A DNA stretch of 64,000 nt, taken from the NCBI RefSeq assembly GCF_004378255.1, contig NZ_SNQG01000001.1, positions 186,001 to 250,000 of the forward strand, given 5' to 3'. Positions within the stretch are counted from its first letter, which is position 1; every line of letters begins with the position of its first letter. Positions 1 to 10,300 of this stretch are shown here, piece after piece. Source of the stretch: Mucilaginibacter phyllosphaerae (GTDB lineage: Bacteria > Bacteroidota > Bacteroidia > Sphingobacteriales > Sphingobacteriaceae). Under the pieces are notes generated by a model. That model did not search any database. It was not told the DNA's origin and saw only the letters and a program-made list of their open reading frames with translations. A program made the translations under genes and the position numbers.

Positions 1-535
1 TGACAACTAAGTAAACATTCCGATAAATACCCGAGCCGGTGTACCACCTGGAATCGGCAAAGTCGCTGTGGTCAGCCTTTACAGTTAAAGTATTTTTGCC
101 TTTATAATTCAGGTATTTAGAAAGATCATACTGAAAAGCGATGAATCCGTTTGGCCTTTTGCCAAGATAATGGCCATTTATCCAAACCTCGCTGTTTTTG
201 TAAACGCCATCAAAATAAATATCAACCTGTTTGCCCCGCCACTCGGCATCGGCAGTAAATGTTTTTTTGTACCAGCCTATACCACCAGGTAAATAACCGG
301 TGGCACTGGCCCATTCATCGCTAAAGGGTTGTTGTATGCTCCAGTCATGCGGCAGATCAACCGTTTGCCATTGGGTACTGTTAATTGCACTTTGGCCGCC
401 GGGTATATCCCCCTGGTGAAAGCCCCAGCCCTGGTTAAACAGTACCGGTTTACCTAAATTTTGCGCCTGTAATAAAACCGGGAATAAGATGCCCGCTAAT
501 AAGTAAAAATAATGATAAGTTATTTTTTTCATCAT
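1..535 (-). CDS. Glycoside hydrolase family 2 enzyme, N-terminal part (cut by window edge)
   Basis: The 178 visible codons start at ATG 535 (a second in-frame ATG follows at 532) and run off the left edge. Residues 1-24 form a Sec signal peptide ending in LLQAQ. The rest is a GH2 sugar-binding (jelly-roll) domain with the family hallmarks LPHDWSIQQPF, GGIGWYKKTF, VWINGHYLGKRPNGF and DSRWYTGSGIYRNVYL. These motifs are typical of Bacteroidota GH2 beta-galactosidase-like enzymes. The catalytic barrel lies outside the window, so the substrate (beta-galactoside, beta-mannoside or beta-glucuronide) cannot be decided. The start is 18 nt past the ancestral stop of the GH5 gene, so it is probably the last visible gene of the SusC-SusD-GH5-GH2 operon and acts in the periplasm. 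Confidence 0.88.
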   Translation of the reverse strand, partial: MMKKITYHYFYLLAGILFPVLLQAQNLGKPVLFNQGWGFHQGDIPGGQSAINSTQWQTVDLPHDWSIQQPFSDEWASATGYLPGGIGWYKKTFTADAEWRGKQVDIYFDGVYKNSEVWINGHYLGKRPNGFIAFQYDLSKYLNYKGKNTLTVKADHSDFADSRWYTGSGIYRNVYLVV

Positions 536-553
536 GTAAATTATTGCGATGTG

Positions 554-739
554 CTATTGCTGCACAATTTGCCATTGTTGATTATTACCGCCGTTTGCCG
601 GCCATTGAATAATTGATGCACCTGCCGTTGTTACGGCGCCGTTAACATCAAGCATAAGCGTGCTGTTACGATTAGTGGCTTTGTATATACCCGGGGTAAC
701 CGCATCAAGCTGCCATTGCTGGCTATTGCCGCCGGTTAA
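554..739 (-). pseudogene. Detached 3' part of the GH5 gene: rest of the beta-trefoil lectin domain
   Basis: This is in the same reading frame as the GH5 gene and is separated from it only by the TAG at 740-742. The 61 codons encode the end of trefoil repeat 2 (GGNSQQW) and all of repeat 3 (IYKATNRNSTLMLDV, then ASIIQWPANGGNNQQW), ending at TAG 556-554. The text aligns with the two upstream repeats without any frameshift, so one substitution explains the break. The lost codon was probably CAG (Gln) or TGG (Trp). No credible separate start codon is present. A full-length protein would have 500 residues. Confidence 0.85.
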
Positions 740-2056
740 CTAATACTGGATGATACCAGTACCATTTGAAGTTGATGCCCCGCTTACATCAAGTGCCAGG
801 CTGCTGTTACGATTGGTTATTTTATAAAAGCCGTTACTGCCTGCTGTTATAATCCATTGCTGGTTATTGCCGCCGTTGGGGTACCACTGTAATACGCCTT
901 CGCCACTATTTGTTGAAGATGAGTTAACATCAAGCGCCAGGCCGCTGTTAACATTTATAAAACGATAATAAGCAGCCGGATAAAAAACATCTGTACCGCC
1001 TGTACCAACACCCCAGGCATATTTAAGCCTGCTAAGGCCGGTAGCATTGGTGTTTGAAACCGTAAGATTAATACCTGTACCATTTAATTGCTGCATGCTG
1101 TAACTATCGCCATTGCGGATGCCCGGCCAGTAAACACTGCCCATACCAAATGCTCTTACCTGGTTGGTAAGCCCCTGCATGTAAGCAATCTCCTGGTCGG
1201 CGGTTATTGCACCGGTGTAATTTTTACCCCCCGTCATGGGTACGCCAAATTCTGTTAAAACAGCCCGGCTGCTATAAGCACCTATATTTGATTTAAACCT
1301 GCTCTCCCACTGGGCAGCGGTTTTGTTGTTTCCGTCGCTAAAAAAAGTATAATCATGTATGGATAAAAGGCAGTTTGCAAACCTGCTATCGGCCCCTACA
1401 CCTGTAATATCCTGCGAGTATGATGTACCGCTGATTAAAATGCGCCCCTTAGGTACAGATGGATATCTACTTAACCATTCGGCGCAAATTGTTGTCCAGT
1501 CGGTTAAGGTATAACCGTGCGGTTCGTTAAAAATTTCGAAATATACCCTGGAGTTGTTACCATATTTGGTAACTATGGTTTGCCACATCGACCAAAACTC
1601 GGCAACGTTATCAATTTTACCATCTTTAGATGACTCGCCTTCCCAGTAACCCAATATCACATTCATGTTTTTGCTTACAGCTTTATCTATAACGCCGGTA
1701 TAAGCATTCCACCATTGCTGCGATGTGGTAGTGTAGTTTACAGGCAGCCTTAGCGTGTTGGCCCCGGTGTTTGCCTGTATGCCGGTAAGCACCGCATCTG
1801 CCTTAGCAGCTACCGTTGTATAAATGTCTGACGCCTCAAGACCGCTTAATACTAAAATGCCATCACTAAAATTATCACCATCGGCAGCCCAGTTCACCCC
1901 TTTAATAGCACTTGCCGGATCAGGTGTGCCTGTTGCAAGATCAGGCGTTTTAACCGGCTCTGTGGCTACAGTAACAGGATCAACCTCCATAGCATCTTTT
2001 TTACAGGCACTATTAATAATGCATAGTAAAGCCAATACAAAAAGTAGTTTTTTCAT
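740..2056 (-). CDS. GH5 (cellulase-type) endo-glycanase lipoprotein with a truncated ricin-type lectin tail
   Basis: The chosen start (2056) gives a lipoprotein signal with Cys18 in IINSACKK; a start 15 codons upstream would bury the signal. Residues 50-350 are a GH5 barrel with general acid/base E178 in FEIFNEPHG and nucleophile E269 in AVLTEFG. From about residue 362 come ricin-B (beta-trefoil) repeats with QQW signatures. Translation ends at an in-frame TAG (742-740) after residue 438, inside the second trefoil repeat. The same frame then continues with 61 more lectin-like codons to a TAG at 556-554. The catalytic domain is intact, so a shortened enzyme could still be made. It lies downstream of susC/susD in PUL I and probably cleaves the polysaccharide backbone at the cell surface. 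The GH5 subfamily and substrate are not clear from sequence alone. Confidence 0.85.
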   Translation of the reverse strand: MKKLLFVLALLCIINSACKKDAMEVDPVTVATEPVKTPDLATGTPDPASAIKGVNWAADGDNFSDGILVLSGLEASDIYTTVAAKADAVLTGIQANTGANTLRLPVNYTTTSQQWWNAYTGVIDKAVSKNMNVILGYWEGESSKDGKIDNVAEFWSMWQTIVTKYGNNSRVYFEIFNEPHGYTLTDWTTICAEWLSRYPSVPKGRILISGTSYSQDITGVGADSRFANCLLSIHDYTFFSDGNNKTAAQWESRFKSNIGAYSSRAVLTEFGVPMTGGKNYTGAITADQEIAYMQGLTNQVRAFGMGSVYWPGIRNGDSYSMQQLNGTGINLTVSNTNATGLSRLKYAWGVGTGGTDVFYPAAYYRFINVNSGLALDVNSSSTNSGEGVLQWYPNGGNNQQWIITAGSNGFYKITNRNSSLALDVSGASTSNGTGIIQY

Positions 2057-2123
2057 GGGTAAAAGTTTAATTATAATAAAAAGGGGCCAATGGTGTTCCA
2101 TCAGCCCCTAAACTCAACTTTTA

Positions 2124-3824
2124 TTAATAACCGGCGTTTTGCGCCAACTGCCCGTTGGATGCCTGGATCTCTGAACGAGGGATAGGCAACCAATAATGCT
2201 TGGTAGAGAATGAACGCCCATCTAACGCCACTTTTGACGCATAGTTAAAGGTGCCATCCGCATTTTTAGTAATTACCACACCACCTGCAGGTTTATTTTC
2301 GGTAACATCAGCAATTTTCCATCTGCGTACATCATAAAAACGGTGTTCTTCAAAGGCAAGTTCTACGCGTCGTTCGTAACGAACCGCTGTTTGCATTTGC
2401 GTCTGACTTAAGCCTGCTGCTAAAGCCGGCATGTTTACCCCCGCCCGCGCCCTTACCATATTTACTGCAGAACGTGCCGACATAGATGCGCCCGGAGGGA
2501 TAACATCAGGCCCGTAAGCTTCGTTAGCAGCTTCGGCAAAGTTTAGCAATACTTCTGCATAGCGCATGTAGATCCACGGCTGGAAACCTGCGTTCCCCCA
2601 GGGATTTATCAGCGGATAAGCATCATTCATGAATTTTTTAAGATAATAACCGGTTTTAGTCGTGTTCCAATTACTATCGCCATCACGGCTATCCTTACCA
2701 CCGGGTATAAATGTTTCTATAGAACGCTCACGGTAAGGCGCACCATTATACAAAACGGTAGCAGCAAAACGCGGGTCGCGGTTATCATAGGGATGTGTTG
2801 GGTCATAACCTGATGTTGCATCGGTAATGGGTTTGCCGTTATCCATTTCATAATCATCAACTAAATTTTGTAACGGCGTGTTACCGGCCCAGCCACCGTA
2901 GCCATTTGGCCCGTTAGCGATCTCTAAATGTACATGGTTAGCATTTTTAGTGTATAATCGCTCAAAAATAGCCTCGTTAGATTCGTTGGTTAAAAACAAA
3001 TTGCGGTATCCACCCTGGTAAATACCGTACTTGTTAAGGCTTATAACTGCCTGGGCGGCAGTTGCGGCATCGGCCCAGGTGCCTACATTATATAACGGAC
3101 TTGCCGCATACAAAGCCAATCTTGATTTTAAAGCCAGGGCTGCACCTTTAGTGGCACGGCCTAAAAGCCAGATACCACTATTATCTAAAGGTAATTTGTC
3201 TGCAGCAACTGTTAATTCACTAATTGCATAATCCATACTCTCTTTAAGAGTAGCACGTTTAAAGAGGGTAGGATCTTGCAGATCATCTTTTAAATTTATT
3301 ACTCTGTCGCCCATTAAAACAACACCGCCATAATTACGAATCAAATCCTGATATCTAAAGGCCCTGATAAATCTTAATTCACCTTCGATATTCGCTTTGT
3401 GTGTAGGGCTAAATGGCAAATTTGGTAAAATGCTGAGTGCATAATTACATTCCCTAATACTACGATAACTTCTGGCCCATAATACACCTGCACCGCCAAG
3501 ATTCTCTGGTGCTAACTGCCCACGCTGAACCAGCCAGGTAGCATCATCATTATTATAAATAGATTCATCGGTAACCGAGCTCCACATACTATATTCAAAA
3601 CCGCGGCCAAAACCAGGGTTTGTACCTTCGCCCTCTTTATCCTGCAATTTTGCGCCTATGTAACGGTTAGTTACATAAGCTTCATAAACTGCAGTATCAG
3701 TTTCTATGGCTGATGTTGCAATCCTATCAGTAGGCTGCACGTTTAAAAAATCCTTTTTGCACGCAGACATACACATTATGCCCAGTATGGCTGTATATAA
3801 ATGCTTCCTATATTGTAATTTCAT
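2124..3824 (-). CDS. SusD/RagB-family glycan-binding lipoprotein (PUL I)
   Basis: A surface lipoprotein that captures glycans and lids the SusC channel. The signal peptide ends in MSAC with lipidated Cys22, followed by KKDFLNVQP, the usual SusD start. TPR-like helices hold ELRFIRAFRYQDLIRNYGG (about residue 150), and the C-terminal half has the family signatures YMRYAEVLLNFAEAANEAYG and RRVELAFEEHRFYDVRRWK. The 566-residue length is normal. It starts 11 nt after the susC stop, so the two are co-transcribed. The ligand is not deducible, but the downstream GH5 and GH2 suggest a beta-linked plant or fungal polysaccharide. Confidence 0.95.
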   Translation of the reverse strand: MKLQYRKHLYTAILGIMCMSACKKDFLNVQPTDRIATSAIETDTAVYEAYVTNRYIGAKLQDKEGEGTNPGFGRGFEYSMWSSVTDESIYNNDDATWLVQRGQLAPENLGGAGVLWARSYRSIRECNYALSILPNLPFSPTHKANIEGELRFIRAFRYQDLIRNYGGVVLMGDRVINLKDDLQDPTLFKRATLKESMDYAISELTVAADKLPLDNSGIWLLGRATKGAALALKSRLALYAASPLYNVGTWADAATAAQAVISLNKYGIYQGGYRNLFLTNESNEAIFERLYTKNANHVHLEIANGPNGYGGWAGNTPLQNLVDDYEMDNGKPITDATSGYDPTHPYDNRDPRFAATVLYNGAPYRERSIETFIPGGKDSRDGDSNWNTTKTGYYLKKFMNDAYPLINPWGNAGFQPWIYMRYAEVLLNFAEAANEAYGPDVIPPGASMSARSAVNMVRARAGVNMPALAAGLSQTQMQTAVRYERRVELAFEEHRFYDVRRWKIADVTENKPAGGVVITKNADGTFNYASKVALDGRSFSTKHYWLPIPRSEIQASNGQLAQNAGY

Positions 3825-3835
3825 ATTGTTAATAT

Positions 3836-6800
3836 TTAAAATTTAACGCTTGCGCCCAAGTTGATAATTCTTTGCTGTGGATAAAACTGGCCGCTACCAC
3901 TTGTACCTTCAGGGTCATAATCTTTAACTTTTGTTATGGTAAACAAGTTAAAAGCACTTGCATACACTCTTAAACCCGATATTTTAATTTTTGATAAAAC
4001 CTGGGTACCAAAGTTATAACCTAACTGAACGTTTTTAAGCCTTAAAAAAGAAGCGTCATTAAGCCAGAATGTATTGCCATATGAACCGCTGATTGAGCTT
4101 GAAGCACGATCTGTTACCAGTGGGTATGTACCATTAGGGTTGGTAGGGCTAAAACGGTTATTTGCCCAACTGCTGTAAAAGTTACCTATGGTACCGGCTT
4201 CCGGTAATACATACTGGCTAACTTGTGCCTGGCCTGAGAATAATACCGACAGATCGAAATTTTTATACGCCGCGTTTACAGTAAAACCGTAAGTAATTTG
4301 CGGTATGTTACCATATTTGGTACGCGTTTGATCATCGGCGGTTATTTGACCGTCGTTGTTATAGTCCTGGAATTTAAGGTCGCCTACCTTAGCACCGGGT
4401 ACATGCGGATAGCTATCCAATTCCTGCTGCGTGCGGAATAAACCGATTGAGTTATAAAGCAAGTAGGTGTTTAACGGCCCACCGGTTTGGCGTTGGTAGC
4501 TTAAAGCACCGGGAGCTTCGTCAATAAACACAATTTTGCTTTTTGCGTAAGTGAAGTTACCGCTAACGCCCCAGCTAAAATCTTTGCCGGTATTGTTATA
4601 ACCAAGTGTTCCTTCAAACCCGTTACTATTTACCTTACCAATGTTTTCAGATGGCACCAGCGGATCAGATCCGTATGGATTTACGATACCTGATGAGCCT
4701 GGCAGGGATGCGTTCCTGGTAGCCAGGATACCAGATCTTCTTTGTTGAAAGTAGATAGCCTCAATAGTAAAGTTATGCAAAAACGTAGCGTTAATACCTA
4801 CATCTAACTTTTTAGCAACCTCCCAGGTAATATCCGGGTTAGCCAATTTAACCAGATTCACGTTTGGCTGTATAACATTTACCTTATCTGTTGCCGAAGT
4901 GTTTAATGCTACGAAACCATTACCCACTAAAACGTAATTATCAAAATATTGGAAATTGTTTACGTTATCGTTACCTAACGAACCATAAGACGCACGGAAT
5001 TTTAAGTCGTCAAAGAATTTTATATTTTCTTTAAACCACCCCTCTTGTGATATACGATAAGCTACCGATGCAGACGGGAAATACCCCCATTGTTTTCCGC
5101 TTGGGAATATCGAGCTACCATCTGCACGTAACTGGCCTTCGAAAATGTACTTTTCAGCATAATTATAACCTAATCGGCTGATGACACTTCGGCGGGTGTA
5201 GTTTGAGCTATAGCCCGAGTTTAAATAATCTGTTGCTGCGCTGCCACCTTGTGATAACTCCGGCAAGCTTGTTGAAAGATAGTTTAAACGGGTTGCATCA
5301 AAATAATCCAAATGATTTTTGCTTTGCTCATAACCTACGAATGACTCTATACTATGTGCACCAAACTTGCGATTAAAGTTTAATTTAATGTTCGAGGTAA
5401 CAAGCGACTGATTATTTTGCGATTGAAACAACGTTGCTTTTTGGTTATTGCCACCAACTATTGTACCTGTATAAACATCATTTGCCTGGTTGTAACTATA
5501 CAATACATATGGTTTCGAGAAATTTTTGTTGAATGCATTTGATTTATCAACAGAAAAGAAGCCATCTAAAGATAAACCCTCTACACCGGGTATAAGGTAA
5601 CTACCTCTTAAAATACCATTGTAAACTTGTGTAGGATTATTTACAACACCGCCAATATCTGTTACCTGCACAGCCGGATTATTAAACTCGATGCCTGTAG
5701 AAGGATACCCATTAGGATAAAATGCTAAAACTGTTGGGTTAGCCCTGTACACCGACCTAAATACATCACCTGCACCTATGGTAGGGAAAGTTCTGTCTTC
5801 TTGCCTGCCTGATACGGATAAGCCAATTTTTAGGCGTTTATTAATGTTTGCATCAATATTTGAACGGAAATTATACTGTTTGTATTTGGTAGCCCCATTT
5901 TTATAAATACCATCCTGATAAAGCGTACCTAACGACACGTAATACTTAACATCATCATTCCCCCCGTTTACAGATAAACTCTGTTGGTTTTGTAAGGTGG
6001 TTTTCTTAAGGGTAGTACCTATCCAATCGGTATTCGGAAAATTGATCGGGTCAGATCCGTCCCTGAATTTCTGGATCTGCTCTTCTGTATAGATCTGATT
6101 AAGGCCACCTGCCTGGCTTGAGTTGTAAGCAATCTCGTTTCTTAACTGTGCATATAATGCAGCATCAGCCATTTGTGGTAAACGGGTTGGCGAACTAAAG
6201 CCCTGGTTAAAACTATAGTTAACAGTTGGCTTACCTGTTTTTCCTTTTTTAGTTGTTACCAGTATAACACCATTTGCTGCACGATTACCATAAATAGCCG
6301 CCGATGCATCTTTCAGTACAGATAAACTTTCGATATCGTTAGGGTCAAGCCTTTCCAGGCCACCTATCTGGCCGGGGATACCATCTACTACTACTAACAC
6401 ATTATTGCTGCCCGTGGTAGCCAGGCCACGTACGGTGATGTTAGAACCATCATAACCCGGCTCGCCGCTTCTGTTATTGATGACAACACCAGAAAAACGA
6501 CCGGCCAATGAGTTAGACACGTTAGGCTGCGGGCTTTTTACCAATTCGGCGCCTTTTACCTGCGATACCGAACCTGCAAGTGTAGCCTTTTTCTGCGTGC
6601 CGTAACCAACTACCACCACCTCATTCAGTGATTTTGAATCGCCGGTTAATTGTACATTGATGGTTGTTTTACCATTAACCACAATTTCTTGCGGGTTATA
6701 ACCAATGTAAGTAAAAACCAATGTAGCATTAGCATTAGTAACCGTAAGCGAATACTTGCCGTTAACATCTGTTACCACGCCTTGTGTAGTGCCTTTTACC

Positions 6801-7021
6801 GACACGGAAACGCCCGGCAAGGTCATCCCCTTTTCGTCAGTTACGGTACCAGATACGTTAATATCCGCTTGCTTAAACTCTTTTAAGGTAGGGTTAAATT
6901 TCAGTGCATCAGCCTGTGATGCCATTGGTACACATAGCGGAATCATGCCCGCCAGTAAAATACCTACGGCCTTCCTGGTTCTCCGGTGCGGTGAAAAATC
7001 ATAGAGTAAATTTTTTTTCAT
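3836..7021 (-). CDS. SusC/RagA-family TonB-dependent transporter (PUL I)
   Basis: A 1061-residue outer-membrane importer of oligosaccharides. A long basic signal region (about 1-38) is followed by a carboxypeptidase-regulatory-like domain at 54-125 (SGTVTDEKGMTLPGVSVSVK), then the TonB-box region LNEVVVVGYGTQKK at 132-145. After that come the plug, with GYDGSNITVRGL and ASAAIYGNRAANGVILVTTK, and the 22-strand barrel ending in LGASVKF. It has no STN domain, which fits control by the adjacent hybrid two-component protein instead of a FecR/sigma relay. A 377-nt gap separates it from that regulator gene, and susD follows 11 nt downstream. Confidence 0.96.
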   Translation of the reverse strand: MKKNLLYDFSPHRRTRKAVGILLAGMIPLCVPMASQADALKFNPTLKEFKQADINVSGTVTDEKGMTLPGVSVSVKGTTQGVVTDVNGKYSLTVTNANATLVFTYIGYNPQEIVVNGKTTINVQLTGDSKSLNEVVVVGYGTQKKATLAGSVSQVKGAELVKSPQPNVSNSLAGRFSGVVINNRSGEPGYDGSNITVRGLATTGSNNVLVVVDGIPGQIGGLERLDPNDIESLSVLKDASAAIYGNRAANGVILVTTKKGKTGKPTVNYSFNQGFSSPTRLPQMADAALYAQLRNEIAYNSSQAGGLNQIYTEEQIQKFRDGSDPINFPNTDWIGTTLKKTTLQNQQSLSVNGGNDDVKYYVSLGTLYQDGIYKNGATKYKQYNFRSNIDANINKRLKIGLSVSGRQEDRTFPTIGAGDVFRSVYRANPTVLAFYPNGYPSTGIEFNNPAVQVTDIGGVVNNPTQVYNGILRGSYLIPGVEGLSLDGFFSVDKSNAFNKNFSKPYVLYSYNQANDVYTGTIVGGNNQKATLFQSQNNQSLVTSNIKLNFNRKFGAHSIESFVGYEQSKNHLDYFDATRLNYLSTSLPELSQGGSAATDYLNSGYSSNYTRRSVISRLGYNYAEKYIFEGQLRADGSSIFPSGKQWGYFPSASVAYRISQEGWFKENIKFFDDLKFRASYGSLGNDNVNNFQYFDNYVLVGNGFVALNTSATDKVNVIQPNVNLVKLANPDITWEVAKKLDVGINATFLHNFTIEAIYFQQRRSGILATRNASLPGSSGIVNPYGSDPLVPSENIGKVNSNGFEGTLGYNNTGKDFSWGVSGNFTYAKSKIVFIDEAPGALSYQRQTGGPLNTYLLYNSIGLFRTQQELDSYPHVPGAKVGDLKFQDYNNDGQITADDQTRTKYGNIPQITYGFTVNAAYKNFDLSVLFSGQAQVSQYVLPEAGTIGNFYSSWANNRFSPTNPNGTYPLVTDRASSSISGSYGNTFWLNDASFLRLKNVQLGYNFGTQVLSKIKISGLRVYASAFNLFTITKVKDYDPEGTSGSGQFYPQQRIINLGASVKF

Positions 7022-7398
7022 TTTAAAAAGTTTATTAATTGGTTTAATTTCTGATCATGGCATATCAGGGTATCATCAACATGCTGCAAAGCGTGTTGAG
7101 TTAATTAGCATACCAGGAAATATTTAAAACAGAATTTTGGTTTATGAGTGCTAAGTTGATGTAAAAAACACTTTACAAAGGGTGGTTAATCCTCATAAAA
7201 AGGGGGGCAAAAAGGTAATTTTACCTATAAAATTAATGTTTATACACATAACGTCGCTTTTAAAGGGTATTTATAAAAAACAATTGCAGCTTAATTTTAC
7301 AAAAACTCATAGCGCTGGTATCAGCAATAACTACTTTAATCAATAAGGTTTATGAAATTAAAAGGCTTGTGAGCGGTAAGAATTGTATGAATATAAGG
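7022..7398 (-). promoter_or_regulatory. Upstream region of PUL I susC, with a short palindrome
   Basis: This AT-rich 377-nt gap has no credible gene. It should contain the susC promoter. An inverted repeat AGGTAA-tt-TTACCT lies at 7213-7226, about 190 nt upstream of the susC start, and could be an operator for the hybrid two-component regulator. No perfect TAnnTTTG box was found on the minus strand; the closest are one-mismatch matches near 7087 and 7175. The operator role is a guess based on position and symmetry. Confidence 0.3.
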
Positions 7399-10300
7399 CT
7401 ACGGTTTTGCAGGTTGCCTGTTGATGGTATTTACCGCCCCTGTAGAAAATACCTTGCGATACTTTTTCATGTATTGCGACGGATTCATGTTAAACAGTTT
7501 TTTAAACTGCTCCCGAAAGTATTTTATATCGTTTATACCCACCAGATAGGAGGTTTCGAAAATATTATGATTAGTGTTAATCAGTATTTCTGCGGCTTTT
7601 CTTAACCTGATAAACCTGATAAAACCATTTGCAGACAAGCCAGATATCAATTTTATTTTTTTATACAGGCTTGAGTGTGATATACTTAATTCATTTGCCA
7701 GTATTTGAATACTAAAATCAGGATCTGTTAAATGTTGTTCTACGATCCTCATACAACTATCTAAAAACTCCTTGTATTCCAGCGGTATTTTATGCGTATT
7801 TTTATTGAGTGTTATCTCATTATAAAAGTATTGCTGCAAATTATTCTTACTTTTAAGAATACCTGTAACCCTCGCTTTAAGTATCTCTATATCAAAAGGT
7901 TTGCTTATATAATCATCAGCACCACCTTCTAAGCCCTTTAACTTACCTTCTGTTGATGAACTTGATGTAAGTAAAATAATAGGCGTATGCCCAATATTGA
8001 TATCTGCTTTTACAATTGCACACAAGTCTATACCGTTCATATTTTCCATCACAACGTCACTTACTACAATATCCGGTAAAAGTTCTTTTATTTTTTGCAG
8101 CCCTTCTTCTGCACTGCCCGCTTCGTGCACATTATAACCGGTCTTAAAAATCATTTTAAGGTATTCCCTAAAATCGCGGTTATCATCAATCAATAAGATA
8201 GACTTTAAACCGCTTTGCAGCTCTTCTTCGCCTGGCGCGGTCTCTAAAACATCTTCCATATAAACATCATTATCAGCCTCTTCTATCAGTTCATGCAATA
8301 ATACAGACCCCGCTTCCGTATCCTCATATACAATTTGCGGGTTAAAATGTCGCACTCCTTTTAACAAGCTTACTTTAAACAATGTACCCTGGCCATACTT
8401 GCTTGTATAACTAATACTGCCCAAATGGTCTTCAACAAAATGTTTTACTAGGAACAGGCCAATACCAAAACCACCTTTTGACGAATTATTAATGCTCTCC
8501 TCCTGAAAAAAACGAGTATAAAGCCTATCGCCGGTACCTTCTTTTATACCGCAGCCAGTATCCTGCACAGTAATAGTTACAGATGACAGGTCTTGGTAAA
8601 CTGTCATTTTTATAATACCGCCAAAAGGTGTAAATTTAATTGCGTTTGATAATAGGTTAAATAATACTATTTCTATCTTTTCCTTATCGGCATACAATTC
8701 AATAAATTTTTCTTCGCAGATGATTTCAAAATTTATTTGCCTGGCTTTGGCCTGGTGTATAAAACACAAATAAACTTCGTTAGCCAGGTAGGCTATGTTT
8801 AATTTAGATATTTTTAAATTACCCGTACTTGAATCGGCCTTGTGGAATAGCAGCAATTGATCTACCAAACTCAATAAGCGCTTGGCATTGCGGTAAACAA
8901 TGTTAAGGCTGGTATTATCGTTTAGGTTTTGGGCACTCAGCAGCTCTTTTACCGGGTTAATAATAAGTGTTAACGGCGTGCGAAACTCATGCGATATATT
9001 CGTAAAGAACGATAGCTTTTTTTGATGCAATTCTTTCTCTTTTTCGCCTTCTAAATGGGCCAGCCTTATTTCGTAACGTAATTTAGCCTGGCGTTCATTA
9101 TATAAAATATAGCTATAAACCAAGGTGCAGATAATTAAAAAGTATGCGGTATAAGCCCACCATGTTAAATACCAAGGTGGTGTAATAACTATGATAAGCG
9201 ATTTACCCACGTTATTCCATACCCCGTCATTATTAGCCGCTTTTACATTAAACACATATGTACCGGGGTCTAAGTTGGTATAAGTAGCTTTACGTTGCCG
9301 CCCTACATAGTTCCATTTTTTATCAAACCCCTGTAACATATACGCATATTCGTTTTTAGCCGATAGCGTGTAGTTTAGCGCAACAAATTCTAGCGAAAAA
9401 ACATTTTGATTATAATTTAAAGTTATTCGCTTCGCTGTATTAAGGTTTTCTTTTAAGGGCCCCTGCGCAGATGGCGTAATTGGTTTGTTGAATATCTGGA
9501 AGTTGGTAAATGCAACAGGCGGTATTTGCTTATTATAATTGATGGAAACCGGGTTAAATAAAACAATACCACGGCTACCTGCTACATATATTTTATCCTG
9601 ATAATTATAAATAGCAGAATTTGAATATAGCCCGTCGGCTTCATCAAAGTTTTTAACATCACCTGTACGCGGGTTAAGTACCGACATCCCTTTTTCTGTA
9701 ATTACCCACAAGTTACCGGCCTTATCTTCTACCATGTCGTTAAAAACGTTATCGTTAAAGCCATTAGCCTCCGAGTAAATAACAAACGAATCGCTTTTCC
9801 TGTCGTACAGGTTCAATCCATCGGGCGTACAGATCCATATATTTTTACGGCTATCTATAAATATCTTTTTAATGGTATTATTACTTATACCTTTTTGGGC
9901 TCCTCCCTTTAATAAATATGATTTAAAACGCCCTGTTTCAGGGTAAAAGCGGTTAAGCCCGCCGCCGCTGGTACCTATCCAAATGGTGTTATCGGTATCT
10001 TTTAAAAGGCAGTTTAAGTGGTTATTACTAATGCTGTTTTTACTGCCGCTACTAAAATAATGTGTATAGGTATTAAGTTTACTGTTGAAAATTTTGAGCC
10101 CTGCATCGGTTGCAAGGCCGTAAATACCCGGGCTAATTTCTAATATATCCCTAAAAACATCTTCATTATATAAAGCACCAAGTGACGAATGATGGTAATG
10201 ATGGTTAAAAACATTATTAGCTTCATCAAACTCATCAAAACCAAACTCCGTGGTTATCCATATTTTGCCCTTACTATCCTGATACAAACGGCTTATATCA

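Noticed and set aside
740..2101. Upstream start at 2101 for the GH5 gene
   Set aside because: It adds 15 residues ahead of a textbook lipoprotein signal; the ATG at 2056 is more credible.
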